A DNA stretch of 64,000 bases from Desulfonatronovibrio hydrogenovorans DSM 9292 (GTDB taxonomy: Bacteria > Desulfobacterota > Desulfovibrionia > Desulfovibrionales > Desulfonatronovibrionaceae), in contig NZ_JMKT01000008.1 in assembly GCF_000686525.1 (NCBI RefSeq), forward strand, positions 434,001 to 498,000, given 5' to 3'. Position 1 is the stretch's first letter, and each line of letters opens with the position of its first letter. Shown one piece after another: positions 7,867 to 17,295 of the stretch. Under the pieces are notes generated by a model. It was not told the DNA's origin. It saw only the letters and a list, made by a program, of their open reading frames with translations, and ran no database searches. The position numbers were made by a program, and so were the translations under genes.

Positions 7867-9327
7867 ATGGCGGTTAAGAAAAGAAGAAGAAAGATGTTCA
7901 TCAGTGTTCTGCCTGGAGAACAGATCGAGCTGATTCTGGCCCTGGACGGGGTAATCCAGGAGTACTATGTTGAAATGTTAAATCAGTCCAAGACCAAAGG
8001 AAATATCTACAAGGCCAAGATCCACAACATTGATCAGGCCCTGCAGGCTGCTTTCATCAATTACGGGGCTTCCAAGAACGGCTTTCTCCAGGTGGATGAA
8101 ATCCATCCGGAATACTATCAGAGCGACATCAAGCCGCTTAGAGGAAACAAGTATCCTCCCCTGCAGAGGGTGCTCAAGCCCGGACAGGAACTTCTGGTTC
8201 AGGTGGTCAAAGAGCCCACGGGCAATAAGGGGGCTTTTTTGACCACTTACCTGTCTTTTCCGGGTCGGTACTTCGTGCTTACCCCGGGCCGGGAACAACT
8301 GGGCATATCCAGGAAGATCGAGGATGAAAAAGAGCGGGAGCGGTTGAAGTCCATAGTTCAGGAACTGAAGCTTGATGAGGGGCTGGGAGTGATTGTCAGG
8401 ACTGTGAGTGAGGCCCGCAACAAGACCTGTCTGTCCAGGGATCTCCAGTTTCTTAAGAGGTTATGGAAGGAGGTCCGGAAAAAGGGCATGGCTGAAAAGG
8501 CCCCCTCCCTGGTTTACGAGGAAAAGGACCTGGCTTTCAGGGCGATCAGGGATTACCTGACCGAGGATGTCTCTGAGGTCTGGGTGGACCATGAACAGAC
8601 CGCTGCCCAGGTCCAGGAGTTTGCAGCCCTGGTTTTCCCGAGACGCAAGAAAATGGTACGCATTCACTCTGATCCTGAGCGGACTCTTTTGGAAAGGTTT
8701 AATCTGGAAAAGCAGTTGAGCCAGATATTCTCCAGAGAGGTTGATCTGCCCAGCGGAGGGCAGCTGGTCTTTGACCAGGCCGAGGCCCTTATGGCCGTGG
8801 ACATCAATTCTGGTAAAATCGGCGGAGAAAAAGACTTCAAAGAAATGGCCTTCAGAACCAACCTGGAAGCGGCCAGGAGCATTCCGCATCAGTTGATGCT
8901 CAGGGATGTTGGCGGCCAGGTGGTCATTGATTTTATTGAGATGAAGGATAAAAAACATGTCAATGAAGTGGAAAAGGCCCTGAAGACTGCAGTCAAGGCG
9001 GACAAGGCCAGGACCGACGTTAACAAGATGTCCAGGTTCGGCCTTGTGGAGATGGTCAGACAGAGGCTGGGCACCTCAGCCCTTTCAGTGACCATGCGCA
9101 GCTGTCCGGTTTGTGAAGGAACCGGAATGGTCCGGAACATGGAGTGGCAGGCCCTCCAGTCCCTGAAGGAAATCTACCGGCTGCTGAGGAGGAAGAATTG
9201 TCCTTCACCCCTGGAATATACGGTGGACAAGGAATTGGCTGTTTATCTTCTGAATAGGAAGCGGGACAAGCTTTTCAAGTTGGAAGAAAAGTTTGACCGT
9301 CAGATATTCATTGTTCCCCATGAATAA
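7867..9327 (+). CDS. rng: Ribonuclease E/G family endoribonuclease
   Basis: Single-strand endoribonuclease for rRNA processing and mRNA decay. An S1 RNA-binding domain sits near residues 30-120 (GNIYKAKIHNIDQALQAAFI, NYGASKNGFLQVDEI). The catalytic DNase I-like region has LMAVDINSGKIGGEKDF (metal-binding Asp) and GGQVVIDFIEMKD, and the Zn-link Cys pair is CPVCEGTG. The 486 aa length suits RNase G or a catalytic half of RNase E; no long scaffold tail is present. ATG 7867 has an AGAGGA box 5 bases upstream and is preferred to the in-frame GTG at 7783 just after the previous stop. Confidence 0.92.
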   Translation: MAVKKRRRKMFISVLPGEQIELILALDGVIQEYYVEMLNQSKTKGNIYKAKIHNIDQALQAAFINYGASKNGFLQVDEIHPEYYQSDIKPLRGNKYPPLQRVLKPGQELLVQVVKEPTGNKGAFLTTYLSFPGRYFVLTPGREQLGISRKIEDEKERERLKSIVQELKLDEGLGVIVRTVSEARNKTCLSRDLQFLKRLWKEVRKKGMAEKAPSLVYEEKDLAFRAIRDYLTEDVSEVWVDHEQTAAQVQEFAALVFPRRKKMVRIHSDPERTLLERFNLEKQLSQIFSREVDLPSGGQLVFDQAEALMAVDINSGKIGGEKDFKEMAFRTNLEAARSIPHQLMLRDVGGQVVIDFIEMKDKKHVNEVEKALKTAVKADKARTDVNKMSRFGLVEMVRQRLGTSALSVTMRSCPVCEGTGMVRNMEWQALQSLKEIYRLLRRKNCPSPLEYTVDKELAVYLLNRKRDKLFKLEEKFDRQIFIVPHE

Positions 9328-9898
9328 AACCGGTCCGGCCAGAGTGCTGGTTCATATCTGCTGTGCTCCTTGCGCCCTGTATCCTCTGGAACTCCTGAAA
9401 AAAAGAGGATATGAAATAATGGGACTTTTTTTTAATCCTAACATCCATCCCTTGAGGGAATATCTGAAAAGACGACAAGCAGTTGCCGAGGCAGCCAGGG
9501 CTCTGGAGATTGAAGTTGTTTATCTGGACAGGGAGTACGATTTGACCACCCATATGCGGAGGATGGTGTTCCGGGAAGACCAGAGATGTTTTCTCTGTTA
9601 CCATCTAAGGCTGGAAAGGACCCGGAATATAGCCCTGAATGGAAGGTTTAACTATTTCACATCCACTCTTTTGTACAGCAAAAGACAGAAGCACCAGCTT
9701 ATCAGTAAGGCTGGCGAGTCATTGAGTCTGGAAAAGTGCTCGTTCATGTATGAGGATTTCCGTCAGGGATGGAATCAGGGGCAGGAAAAAGCTGAGGCAA
9801 TGGGCGTTTACAGGCAGGACTATTGCGGGTGCATCTACAGCGAGTTTGAGAGGAACAGAGCTGATCTGGAAAGGCTGATAAAACAGGCTGATAAGTAG
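9320..9898 (+). CDS. queH: Epoxyqueuosine reductase QueH
   Basis: Cobalamin-independent enzyme that reduces epoxyqueuosine to queuosine in tRNA (DUF208 family). Conserved cysteine motifs are all present: VHICCAPCALYP near the N-terminus, RCFLCYHLRLERT in the middle and DYCGCIYSEFER near the end; these bind a [4Fe-4S] cluster and an adjacent metal. Also typical is FNYFTSTLLYSKRQKHQLI. ATG 9320 overlaps the stop of the RNase gene (ATGAATAA), implying translational coupling. 192 aa. Confidence 0.93.
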   Translation: MNKTGPARVLVHICCAPCALYPLELLKKRGYEIMGLFFNPNIHPLREYLKRRQAVAEAARALEIEVVYLDREYDLTTHMRRMVFREDQRCFLCYHLRLERTRNIALNGRFNYFTSTLLYSKRQKHQLISKAGESLSLEKCSFMYEDFRQGWNQGQEKAEAMGVYRQDYCGCIYSEFERNRADLERLIKQADK

Positions 9899-9926
9899 TT
9901 GCTGGTGGTAACAGATCTTTTGGAAC

Positions 9927-11054
9927 ATGCTGCTCTACATTCATATTCCATTTTGCATCCGCAAATGCCATTATTGTGCTTTTTCTTCCCAGGAGCATAT
10001 TCCAGACCTTGAATATCTGTATCTCGAGGTGCTCAAAGAAGAAGCGCAGCGCAGAAAGGCCCTGGCTGAGGACAGGGTTATTACCAGTGTTTTTCTAGGC
10101 GGTGGCACGCCAACGCTTTTTTCCACATCATCTATAGCCAGAATCACGAGCATCATTGCTCGGAACTTTTCCCTGGCCTCTGGGGCCGAGTTCACCATTG
10201 AGGCCAATCCGGAAACCATAATTGAAAAGACATATCCCAGTGCTTTAAAATCCCTTGGAGTTAACCGGATAAGCCTTGGCGTTCAAAGTCTTGACGATGA
10301 AGTCCTGGCCAGTATCGGAAGGGAGCATGATTCAGGACAGGCTCTGAAAGCAATGAGACTGATCCGGGAAGCTGGCTTTGAAAACTTTGGTCTGGACATG
10401 ATCTGGGGCCTGCCCGGCCAGACCCTTAAGGGGTGGCTTGATGGTCTGAAGGTTCTGACCAGGTACAGACCCAAGCATGTTTCATGCTACGGTCTGACTC
10501 TGGAGCCGGGAACCAAAATGCAGGGCTGGGTGAGTAGCGGAGAGATGTTCCTCCCGGAGGAAGAGGTGCAGGCCAAGATGTATATCTATGGTGCCGAGTA
10601 TCTGGAATCCGAGGGAATTCTTCAATACGAGGTTTCCAATTTTGCCAGGATGGGCTACGCATGTCTGCATAATACTGGTTATTGGGAAGGAATGGATTTT
10701 CTCGGCCTTGGGCCGTCGGCTGTAAGCTCCATGGATGGCCAGAGGTGGCGTAATCCTGTTTCGGTCCGGGACTATGCACAGATGGTCAAGGGATCTTTCA
10801 GAGATCTTGAATTTGAGAACCTGAATTCCAGAGACACCATTAATGAAAGGGTCATGCTTGCCCTCAGGACCTCAAGAGGGCTTAATCTCAAAGACTACAG
10901 AGAGCTTACAGGTCAGGACTTCTGCTCCAGGTACAGATCTGTTATTGGAGTTCTGCACAAGAACAACCTGATCAGACTTGCCAACGGCTATTTGCGTCTG
11001 ACTAAAAACGGGATGCTGGTGAGTAATTCCATTATTGAACAGTTTATTTTCTGA
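9927..11054 (+). CDS. hemW: HemW-like radical SAM protein
   Basis: HemW/HemN-like radical SAM protein, thought to bind heme and act as a heme chaperone rather than coproporphyrinogen oxidase. MLLYIHIPFCIRKCHYCAF contains the CX3CX2C cluster motif; GGGTPTLF, EANPETI, GVNRISLGVQSLDDEVLASI, HVSCYGLTLEPGT and LQYEVSNFARMGYACLHNTG are family landmarks. The extra N-terminal cysteine of true HemN is absent. 375 aa, normal for HemW. It starts 28 bases after queH. Confidence 0.9.
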   Translation: MLLYIHIPFCIRKCHYCAFSSQEHIPDLEYLYLEVLKEEAQRRKALAEDRVITSVFLGGGTPTLFSTSSIARITSIIARNFSLASGAEFTIEANPETIIEKTYPSALKSLGVNRISLGVQSLDDEVLASIGREHDSGQALKAMRLIREAGFENFGLDMIWGLPGQTLKGWLDGLKVLTRYRPKHVSCYGLTLEPGTKMQGWVSSGEMFLPEEEVQAKMYIYGAEYLESEGILQYEVSNFARMGYACLHNTGYWEGMDFLGLGPSAVSSMDGQRWRNPVSVRDYAQMVKGSFRDLEFENLNSRDTINERVMLALRTSRGLNLKDYRELTGQDFCSRYRSVIGVLHKNNLIRLANGYLRLTKNGMLVSNSIIEQFIF

Positions 11055-11156
11055 CCCAGGGCAGCCGGGTGAAGACCGGGCCGTCTTAATGAATGGATGG
11101 GTGAGCTTAAAAGAGAGTTGCACAAAAATAGTCAGGTCATCACCAGGAACAGTTAT

Positions 11157-11630
11157 ATGGACACACGGGACAAAATTTTGAATGTTGAGGATTTTGTCCA
11201 GATCCGAAGTAACCGGGATCTGGGCAGGATAGTCTTTACCAATGGCTGCTTTGACATCCTCCACCCTGGACACGTGGACTATCTGGAAAGGGCTTCATCC
11301 CTGGGGGATACGCTGGTGGTGGGCCTGAACAGTGATAAGTCAGTCTCCAGACTCAAAGGACCCAAGCGTCCTGTTAATCCAGCCAGGGACCGGACCAGGG
11401 TCCTTGCCGGCCTGGCGTGTGTGGGATTTGTACTGGTCTTTGAAGAAGACACTCCCTATGAGCTTATTTGCAAGGTCCGGCCTCATGTCCTGGTCAAGGG
11501 AGGAGACTGGCCAGTGGAAAAGATAGTGGGACGGGACATCGTGGAAGAGACGGGTGGAATGGTTTTGAGCCTCGAACTTACTCCGGGACATTCAACATCC
11601 AGGATCATTGACAGGATCAGCAATGGCTGA
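11157..11630 (+). CDS. rfaE2: D-glycero-beta-D-manno-heptose 1-phosphate adenylyltransferase
   Basis: Makes ADP-heptose precursor for the lipopolysaccharide inner core. Stand-alone C-terminal half of HldE: IVFTNGCFDILHPGHVDYLE carries the HxGH nucleotidyltransferase motif, followed by LVVGLNSDKSVSRLKGPKRP, RPHVLVKGGDW and the closing ELTPGHSTSRIIDRI. ATG 11157 (MDTRDKIL) places the HPGH motif at the usual distance; an upstream ATG at 11097 would add 20 unconvincing residues. Its stop overlaps the start of the next gene. The kinase half (RfaE1) is not in this window. Confidence 0.92.
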   Translation: MDTRDKILNVEDFVQIRSNRDLGRIVFTNGCFDILHPGHVDYLERASSLGDTLVVGLNSDKSVSRLKGPKRPVNPARDRTRVLAGLACVGFVLVFEEDTPYELICKVRPHVLVKGGDWPVEKIVGRDIVEETGGMVLSLELTPGHSTSRIIDRISNG

Positions 11631-13398
11631 GCAGAAAGTGTATCAGCACAAAAGACTAGACTATACCCTGGATGAACTGCTGGAAATCCTGGGAAGGGAA
11701 GGGGTGCTGTCCCTGGATCAAATCGGATGGATCAGATCCAGATACAGGCTGTCCCGGCCTGAACAGGGAAAAGATCTTGATTTCATCATCTCTCTGGGGC
11801 TTAAGATCCAGGGGGACAGCCATGAGTTCAAGCTTGATGAAGAGAGGATCCTCAGAACCCTGGCTGACCACTTCAAAATGGAGTTCAAGCGGGTCGATCC
11901 GGTGGAGTCGGATATTGAGGTCACCACCAGGACCATTTCCGAAGGATTCGCCAGACAGAACATGCTGGTTCCATTGCGGGTCCTGAACGGCTGTCTTGAG
12001 GTCCTGGCCTTCAACCCTTTTCAGCCGGAAATTTGGGAGGATATGGAAAAGGTATCCAGCCTTCCGTGCAAGGTTTTTTTAGGGACCAGACATGATATTC
12101 TCAGGCTGATCGATGATTTTTATCAATTCAGATTGTCGATTCTTGAAGCAGAAAAGGAGTTTGCATCAGGACGGGGACCTGGCAACCTGGAGGGTCGGGT
12201 CAGAATATCCGACAAGATTGATCCTACATCCCAAAGACATATAATAAAGGCCGTGGATTACCTTATGCGTTCCGGCCTCAGGGAACGGGCCAGTGATATC
12301 CACATGGAACCCAGGCGAAACCATTGCCAGGTCAGGTTTCGTATTGACGGAGTTCTGCACAGCCTGTACCGGCTGCCACCCATGGTTCACCAGGCCATGC
12401 TCAGTCGGATTAAGGGTTTGTCCGGCATGGACATAGCTGAAAAGAGGAGGCCCCAGGACGGCAGGATCCAGCTGGTTCTGGACCAAATTCCTACTGATGT
12501 TCGAGTGTCCACGGTTCCAGTGGCTTTTGGCGAGAAAATGGTTTTAAGGCTCCTGTCCGGGGAAACCACCCTGAAAAAGCTTGATCAACTGGGCATGGAC
12601 AATGATCAGCTGAATATATTTCGATCCTTCATAAGCAGGCAGAACGGTCTAATCCTGGTAACAGGGCCGACTGGCAGCGGTAAATCCACTACCCTTTACT
12701 CCACTTTGAAGGAGCTGGTTCATCCGGGCATAAACTTGGTTACCCTTGAAGACCCCATAGAGATGGTTACTGAAGACTTTAATCAGATCGGAATCCGGCC
12801 CAGGATAGGCGTGGATTTTGCGGGTATGCTCAAATATGTTCTCCGCCAGGACCCGGATATCATCATGGTGGGCGAGATGCGGGACTCAGAAACCGCCCAT
12901 CACGCTGTTCAGGCCGCACTGACCGGACACCTTGTTTTGTCCACCCTGCACACCACAGATGCCTCTTCCTCCCTGACCAGGCTTCTGGATATGGGCCTGG
13001 AGTCTTACCTCATCAATGCCGCAGTGGTGGGCACAGTTGCCCAGCGTCTTGTAAGAACCATATGCCCCCATTGCCGGGAAAAAAGAGAATTGCCCCTGGA
13101 TGAGAAAAGGGGACTGGGGCTTGAACACGAGCTTGCAGGACTTGGGGAACTGCATGAGGGTAGTGGTTGTGAATACTGCCGCAAAACAGGATACTTGGGG
13201 CGGATGGGAATTTATGAAATAGTTGGTTTTGACCAGGAACTGAAGGAAATGATCAGAACCGGACAGGACCTGGGGGCCATAAGGGAAAAGGTCCGGCAGC
13301 AGGGCGTGCCCAGTCTGTTCCAGGCCGGAATCAATGCGGTCAGGCGTGGTCAGACAACGATCGAAGAAGTGTTGAGAGTGGTGGGTGTTGAGCAGTAA
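11623..13398 (+). CDS. GspE/PilB-family secretion or pilus ATPase
   Basis: Hexameric ATPase that powers type II secretion or type IV pilus extension. N-terminal GspE-N domains (residues ~1-190), then the motor: Walker A GPTGSGKSTTLYS, Walker B DPDIIMVGEMRDSETA, His box TGHLVLSTLHTTDA, and a four-cysteine zinc site (CPHC ... CEYC). 591 aa. ATG 11623 overlaps the heptose gene stop (ATGGCTGA). No gspF/pilC, pseudopilin or secretin gene is adjacent, so whether it serves secretion or pili is not decidable here. Confidence 0.85.
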   Translation: MAEQKVYQHKRLDYTLDELLEILGREGVLSLDQIGWIRSRYRLSRPEQGKDLDFIISLGLKIQGDSHEFKLDEERILRTLADHFKMEFKRVDPVESDIEVTTRTISEGFARQNMLVPLRVLNGCLEVLAFNPFQPEIWEDMEKVSSLPCKVFLGTRHDILRLIDDFYQFRLSILEAEKEFASGRGPGNLEGRVRISDKIDPTSQRHIIKAVDYLMRSGLRERASDIHMEPRRNHCQVRFRIDGVLHSLYRLPPMVHQAMLSRIKGLSGMDIAEKRRPQDGRIQLVLDQIPTDVRVSTVPVAFGEKMVLRLLSGETTLKKLDQLGMDNDQLNIFRSFISRQNGLILVTGPTGSGKSTTLYSTLKELVHPGINLVTLEDPIEMVTEDFNQIGIRPRIGVDFAGMLKYVLRQDPDIIMVGEMRDSETAHHAVQAALTGHLVLSTLHTTDASSSLTRLLDMGLESYLINAAVVGTVAQRLVRTICPHCREKRELPLDEKRGLGLEHELAGLGELHEGSGCEYCRKTGYLGRMGIYEIVGFDQELKEMIRTGQDLGAIREKVRQQGVPSLFQAGINAVRRGQTTIEEVLRVVGVEQ

Positions 13399-13469
13399 TC
13401 TGAAGCAGGGAATATAAAGCGGAAGATGGTGGCGGTTTCGAAGTTCAGGTTTGCGCTGAATGTTTTGGT

Positions 13470-14243
13470 TCAGGCCGGATCATGATTCTTGCTTCTGAAG
13501 CCATGGCTGAAATTTGGATGATAAAGTCTTGATCTTCTGGCCTGCTCCGTTGCTGGCAGGATCAGAAACACTGCCTGGCCGGTAATGTTGCGCTCAGATA
13601 CTGTCTGTTCAAGTTTCTCCAGGTCGGTCCAGATGATCTGTTCGTCACTCCAGCCTACTTTCCAGCCTATTGCTATCAGGGTGTTGGGGGGCAGTCCTGC
13701 CTCAAGCAGATCAGCTCTGATCTTTCCGGACAGCCCGGCTGAAAGATAGATTGCCATGGAGCTTTTGGAAGCAGCAAGCTTCTTGATTTCCTGACTGGAG
13801 GGAACTTTTGTCCGGCCTGAGACCCGGGTGATGATGAGGGTCTGGTTTGTTTCGGGCTGGGTAAAGGATATCCCGGCCTTGGCTGCCCCAGCAAAGGCTG
13901 CAGTTACGCCTGGAATGATTTCATAAGGGATTCCCTGTTGCTCTAAAAGAAAGGTCTGCTCCTGGATGGTCCCGAAAATGGAGGGATCACCGGTATGGAC
14001 TCTGGCCACTGTGTTCCCGGCCTGAAACCCTTCAGTCATAATGGTGTGAGTCTGCTCCAGGGTCAGTCCTGCACTGTCGATTATTGATGAAGCTGATGAA
14101 TTTTTAAAGAGCGCTGCTGGAACCAGAGAGCCGGCATAGATGATCAGATCAGCTTTATTGATGATGTTCAGACCCTTGACAGTAATCAGTTCCGGATCTC
14201 CTGGACCAGCCCCGACAAAATAAATCTTTCCCGTTGAACTCAT
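13470..14243 (-). CDS. cobM: Precorrin-4 / cobalt-precorrin-4 C11-methyltransferase
   Basis: SAM-dependent tetrapyrrole methylase that methylates C11 of the corrin ring in cobalamin synthesis (CobM/CbiF). Motifs: KIYFVGAGPGDPELITVKGL at the N-terminus, ADLIIYAGSLVP, VARVHTGDPSIFGTIQEQ, YEIIPGVTAAFAGAAKAG and TLIITRVSGRT. 257 aa, usual length. It follows fliI by only 4 bases on the same strand, so it appears to be transcribed at the end of the flgB-fliI operon even though no other cobalamin gene is nearby. Confidence 0.92.
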   Translation of the reverse strand: MSSTGKIYFVGAGPGDPELITVKGLNIINKADLIIYAGSLVPAALFKNSSASSIIDSAGLTLEQTHTIMTEGFQAGNTVARVHTGDPSIFGTIQEQTFLLEQQGIPYEIIPGVTAAFAGAAKAGISFTQPETNQTLIITRVSGRTKVPSSQEIKKLAASKSSMAIYLSAGLSGKIRADLLEAGLPPNTLIAIGWKVGWSDEQIIWTDLEKLEQTVSERNITGQAVFLILPATEQARRSRLYHPNFSHGFRSKNHDPA

Positions 14244-14247
14244 TGGG

Positions 14248-15573
14248 CTATTTTTCCTTTTTAAGGATGGAACTCATCAGGGAAAAACTCTGGTTCAAAG
14301 TGAATTTTTCAGAAATGTCCTGACGCAGAAAATCGTTGATGGGCTTGATGAGTTTAATGGCCTGGTCTATTTCGGGATTGCTGCCCTTGACGTAGGCTCC
14401 GATATTGATCATGTCTGCAACCCGGTTGTAGGCAGCCAGCAGTCTGATGATTTTCTGGCCGTGCTTGATGCTGTCTTGTGGAGCCACATCGCTTTTAAGT
14501 CTGCTGACGCTTTTGAGGACATCAATGGAAGGGTAGTGTCCCTGGTCAGCCAGTTCCCTGGTCAGGACAATATGCCCATCCAGAATTGATCTGACCGCAT
14601 CGGCAATGGGTTCATTGAAGTCGTCTCCTTCGACGAGAACCGTGTAGATGCCGGTGATGCTGCCGGTGCTGTTCTTGCCGGTTCTTTCCAGTAATCTGGG
14701 CAGCTGGGTGAACACGGTGGGGGTATATCCCCTGGTGGTAGGCGGCTCACCCGCGGCCAGTCCAACCTCTCTGGCTGCCATGGCAAAGCGGGTGACTGAA
14801 TCCATCATGAGCAAAACATCTTTGCCCTGATCCCGGAAATATTCTGCCACTGCAGTGGCAGCAAAGGCAGCCCGCATCCTGATCAGGGGCCCCTGGTCAG
14901 AAGTGGCTACCACCAGAACTGATTTGGCCAACCCGTCAGGGCCAAGGTCCTTTTCAATAAATTCAACAACTTCCCTGCCGCGCTCACCAACCAGAGCAAT
15001 GACATTGACATCGGCTTCGGTATATCTGGCCATCATGCCCATAAGGGTGCTTTTGCCCACACCTGACCCGGCCATGATGCCCACCCTCTGTCCTTTACCC
15101 AGGGTAAGAAGGGAGTTGATGGCCTTGACCCCTACATCCAGAGGTTCATTTATCCTTGGTCTGTCCAGAGGGTTGATGGGCTCGGCATATAAGGGATAAT
15201 ATTTTTGAGGAACCAGGGGGGCTTCTTTTTGCAGCGGCTGACCAAAGGCGTTGATGGCCTGGCCGAGGTATTTTTTCCCCACCGGGATCAAGGGGGGCAT
15301 GGAGGTGTTTTTGATGAGAGTGCCTGGCTTGATGCCGCGCATGTCTTCATAGGGCATGAACAGGACTGATCCGTTTCTGAATCCCACCACCTCCGCATTG
15401 ATGGAATTGTTGTGATTATTTTCATCTGGCAGGAGTCTGCAGATGGAGCCTAAAGGTGCCTTGATGCCCTGTCCTTCCACAACCAGCCCGATGACCTTGG
15501 ATACTTTGCCGTAAGTAAGGACCGGGTCCATATCGGAGAGAAGCTCCAGGCAGGTCTTGGCGTCCAGGGTCAT
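14248..15573 (-). CDS. fliI: Flagellum-specific ATPase FliI
   Basis: ATPase of the flagellar type III export apparatus, related to F1 beta. Walker A GSGVGKSTLMG at about residue 165, ALVGERGREVVEFIEKDLG, Walker B DVLLMMDSVTRFAMAAREVG and the export-ATPase signature PPTTRGYTPTVFTQLPRLLE. 441 aa. Its ATG overlaps the fliH stop (ATGA). A fliJ gene would normally follow, but cobM does instead. Confidence 0.96.
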   Translation of the reverse strand: MTLDAKTCLELLSDMDPVLTYGKVSKVIGLVVEGQGIKAPLGSICRLLPDENNHNNSINAEVVGFRNGSVLFMPYEDMRGIKPGTLIKNTSMPPLIPVGKKYLGQAINAFGQPLQKEAPLVPQKYYPLYAEPINPLDRPRINEPLDVGVKAINSLLTLGKGQRVGIMAGSGVGKSTLMGMMARYTEADVNVIALVGERGREVVEFIEKDLGPDGLAKSVLVVATSDQGPLIRMRAAFAATAVAEYFRDQGKDVLLMMDSVTRFAMAAREVGLAAGEPPTTRGYTPTVFTQLPRLLERTGKNSTGSITGIYTVLVEGDDFNEPIADAVRSILDGHIVLTRELADQGHYPSIDVLKSVSRLKSDVAPQDSIKHGQKIIRLLAAYNRVADMINIGAYVKGSNPEIDQAIKLIKPINDFLRQDISEKFTLNQSFSLMSSILKKEK

Positions 15574-16298
15574 GATTCGTCCTCATCCAAAGATATCCGA
15601 TCCACTATCTCCTTGACCTGTTTATATCGACTGTCCAGGGTATTATCAGCTACTCCGCTGCCGTTTTCCAGGATCAGGCCGCCTTTTTTAATTTTTTCCG
15701 AAACCTTGACCCGGCAATTTCCAATGTCTGGATGCTTTTCCCTGGCTCTTTCCATCAATTCTTCAATAAGTTCCTGATCCTTTGGACTTACAGTGAGGCT
15801 GAGTTCCTTTCCCCTTTCAACCAGTTCCAAAGCTTGGTCCATGAGAATGCCAAGGATTTCAGCCCTGTTTTTCTCTATCTCTATCCCCAGGATCCTTTCC
15901 AGAGAGGTCCTGAGCACCAGAACCATATCCTGGCGGTACCTGGTCCATATTTTATGTTTTTCCTGTTTTAAATTGGCAAATATCCGGGCCACGTCCTTGC
16001 TCAGGCTTTCCTTGACAGTGTCAATTTCCCGGCGGGATTTGGAAAGGCCCTGCTCAAAGCCTTGTTCAGAGGCTTTTTGTTTGATCTCTTTGGCCTCAGC
16101 CATGGCTTTACTGATTATTTCCGAGGCTTTCTGTCCGGCTCGTTCCCTGACCCGTTCCAGGAATTTCTCCTCTGTTTCGGGAGTAGCCAGGCGAATCGAG
16201 TTCCTGGCTTCTAGATCCATTTCATCCAGGGCTCTGGACTGGAGGCCTATGATCACTCTGCCTCCCTTGAATTTAGGGGAAGCATCAGACAAGGACAT
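15570..16298 (-). CDS. fliH: Flagellar assembly protein FliH
   Basis: Regulates the FliI ATPase and docks it to the C-ring. The central region is a long charged coiled coil (KFLERVRERAGQKASEIISK, MAEAKEIKQKASEQGFEQGL), followed by the FliH/HrpE-like C-terminal domain (IEKNRAEILGILMDQALELV, LTVSPKDQELIEELM, CRVKVSEKIKKGGLILENGS). I chose ATG 16298 because a GGGAGG box lies 5 bases upstream; a GTG two codons earlier is also in frame. It overlaps the fliG end by 14 bases. Confidence 0.92.
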   Translation of the reverse strand: MSLSDASPKFKGGRVIIGLQSRALDEMDLEARNSIRLATPETEEKFLERVRERAGQKASEIISKAMAEAKEIKQKASEQGFEQGLSKSRREIDTVKESLSKDVARIFANLKQEKHKIWTRYRQDMVLVLRTSLERILGIEIEKNRAEILGILMDQALELVERGKELSLTVSPKDQELIEELMERAREKHPDIGNCRVKVSEKIKKGGLILENGSGVADNTLDSRYKQVKEIVDRISLDEDES

Positions 16299-17295
16299 CG
16301 CCACCTCCCTTGCCAGTGATAATAATCCGGCCTTCGGCTTCCAGCCGGCGGATTATCTTGACTACATTCTGCTGGGCACCTTCAACGTCACTTAATCTTA
16401 CCGGCCCCATTATTTCCAGGTCTTCCCTGATCATGTTGGCAGCACGTTCAGACAGGTTTTTGAAGAATTTCTCCTGAAGGTCTTCAGTGGCCGTCTTCAG
16501 GGCAAGGGTGAGGTCCTCATTGCTGATTTCTTTCAGAACCTCGCGCACAGCCCGATCGTCAAGTTCCTGAATGTCCTCGAATACAAACATGAGCTGTCTG
16601 ATTTCATCAGCCAGCTGGGTGGATTCCTCTTCAATATCGGATAGTACCTCTTCCTCAATGCTTCTTTCTACAGCATTCAGAATCTCAGCAACCGACTGGA
16701 CTCCACCGACTTTACGTCCTTCCTTGGCACCCATGGCTATGAGCTGATTCTGCAGGACCTTGTCCACTTCCATCAGCATGTCTTCGGGAACAGCTTCCAG
16801 CTTGGCCAGACGCATGAGCACTTCAGCCCGGATTCCCGGAGGCAGGTTCTGAAGAAGTTCTCCAGCGCTTTCCGGAGGCAGGTGGCCGGCTATGAGAGAA
16901 AGGGTCTGGGGATGTTCGTTGCGCAGGATCTGGGCCAGGATCTTGGGACTGACATTGATCAGTTCTTTGAATGGCGTTGGCCCGGTTTCCATGTCCAGGG
17001 CCTCCATTACGTACTTGGCAGTGTCAGGATCCAGGAGCTTGGTCAGGAGCCGCTTGACCTGATCAGGTCCACCCATGAGCATTTCTTTGCCCAGGAGCAG
17101 GGTCTGGTTGAACTCTTTAAGAACCTCTTCAGCGGTCTCCTTGGGTACGCTCTCCATCTCCAGCATGGCTTTGGAGATCTTGGTGATCTCATTTTTATCC
17201 AGTTTCTTGAAGACATCTGATGTAAAGTTGTCTCCAAGGGCCAGCAAAAGAATGGCTGTTTTCTGGACGCCGCTCAGTCTACCGGGTGCAGCCAC
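16285..17295 (-). CDS. fliG: Flagellar motor switch protein FliG
   Basis: Rotor protein that contacts the MS ring and stators. N-terminal domain (GVQKTAILLLALGDNFTSDV), middle domain with the EHPQ motif (ILRNEHPQTLSLIAGHLPPE) and C-terminal torque domain with conserved charged residues (DDRAVREVLKEISNEDLTLA, FFKNLSERAANMIREDLEIM). 336 aa. The start is a GTG lying directly after the fliF stop (TAAGTG), so translation is probably coupled. Confidence 0.96.
   Translation of the reverse strand: MAAPGRLSGVQKTAILLLALGDNFTSDVFKKLDKNEITKISKAMLEMESVPKETAEEVLKEFNQTLLLGKEMLMGGPDQVKRLLTKLLDPDTAKYVMEALDMETGPTPFKELINVSPKILAQILRNEHPQTLSLIAGHLPPESAGELLQNLPPGIRAEVLMRLAKLEAVPEDMLMEVDKVLQNQLIAMGAKEGRKVGGVQSVAEILNAVERSIEEEVLSDIEEESTQLADEIRQLMFVFEDIQELDDRAVREVLKEISNEDLTLALKTATEDLQEKFFKNLSERAANMIREDLEIMGPVRLSDVEGAQQNVVKIIRRLEAEGRIIITGKGGGDVLV

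Noticed and set aside
13399-13469. Terminator between the GspE gene and cobM
   Set aside because: No inverted repeat with T-run is visible although the genes converge.
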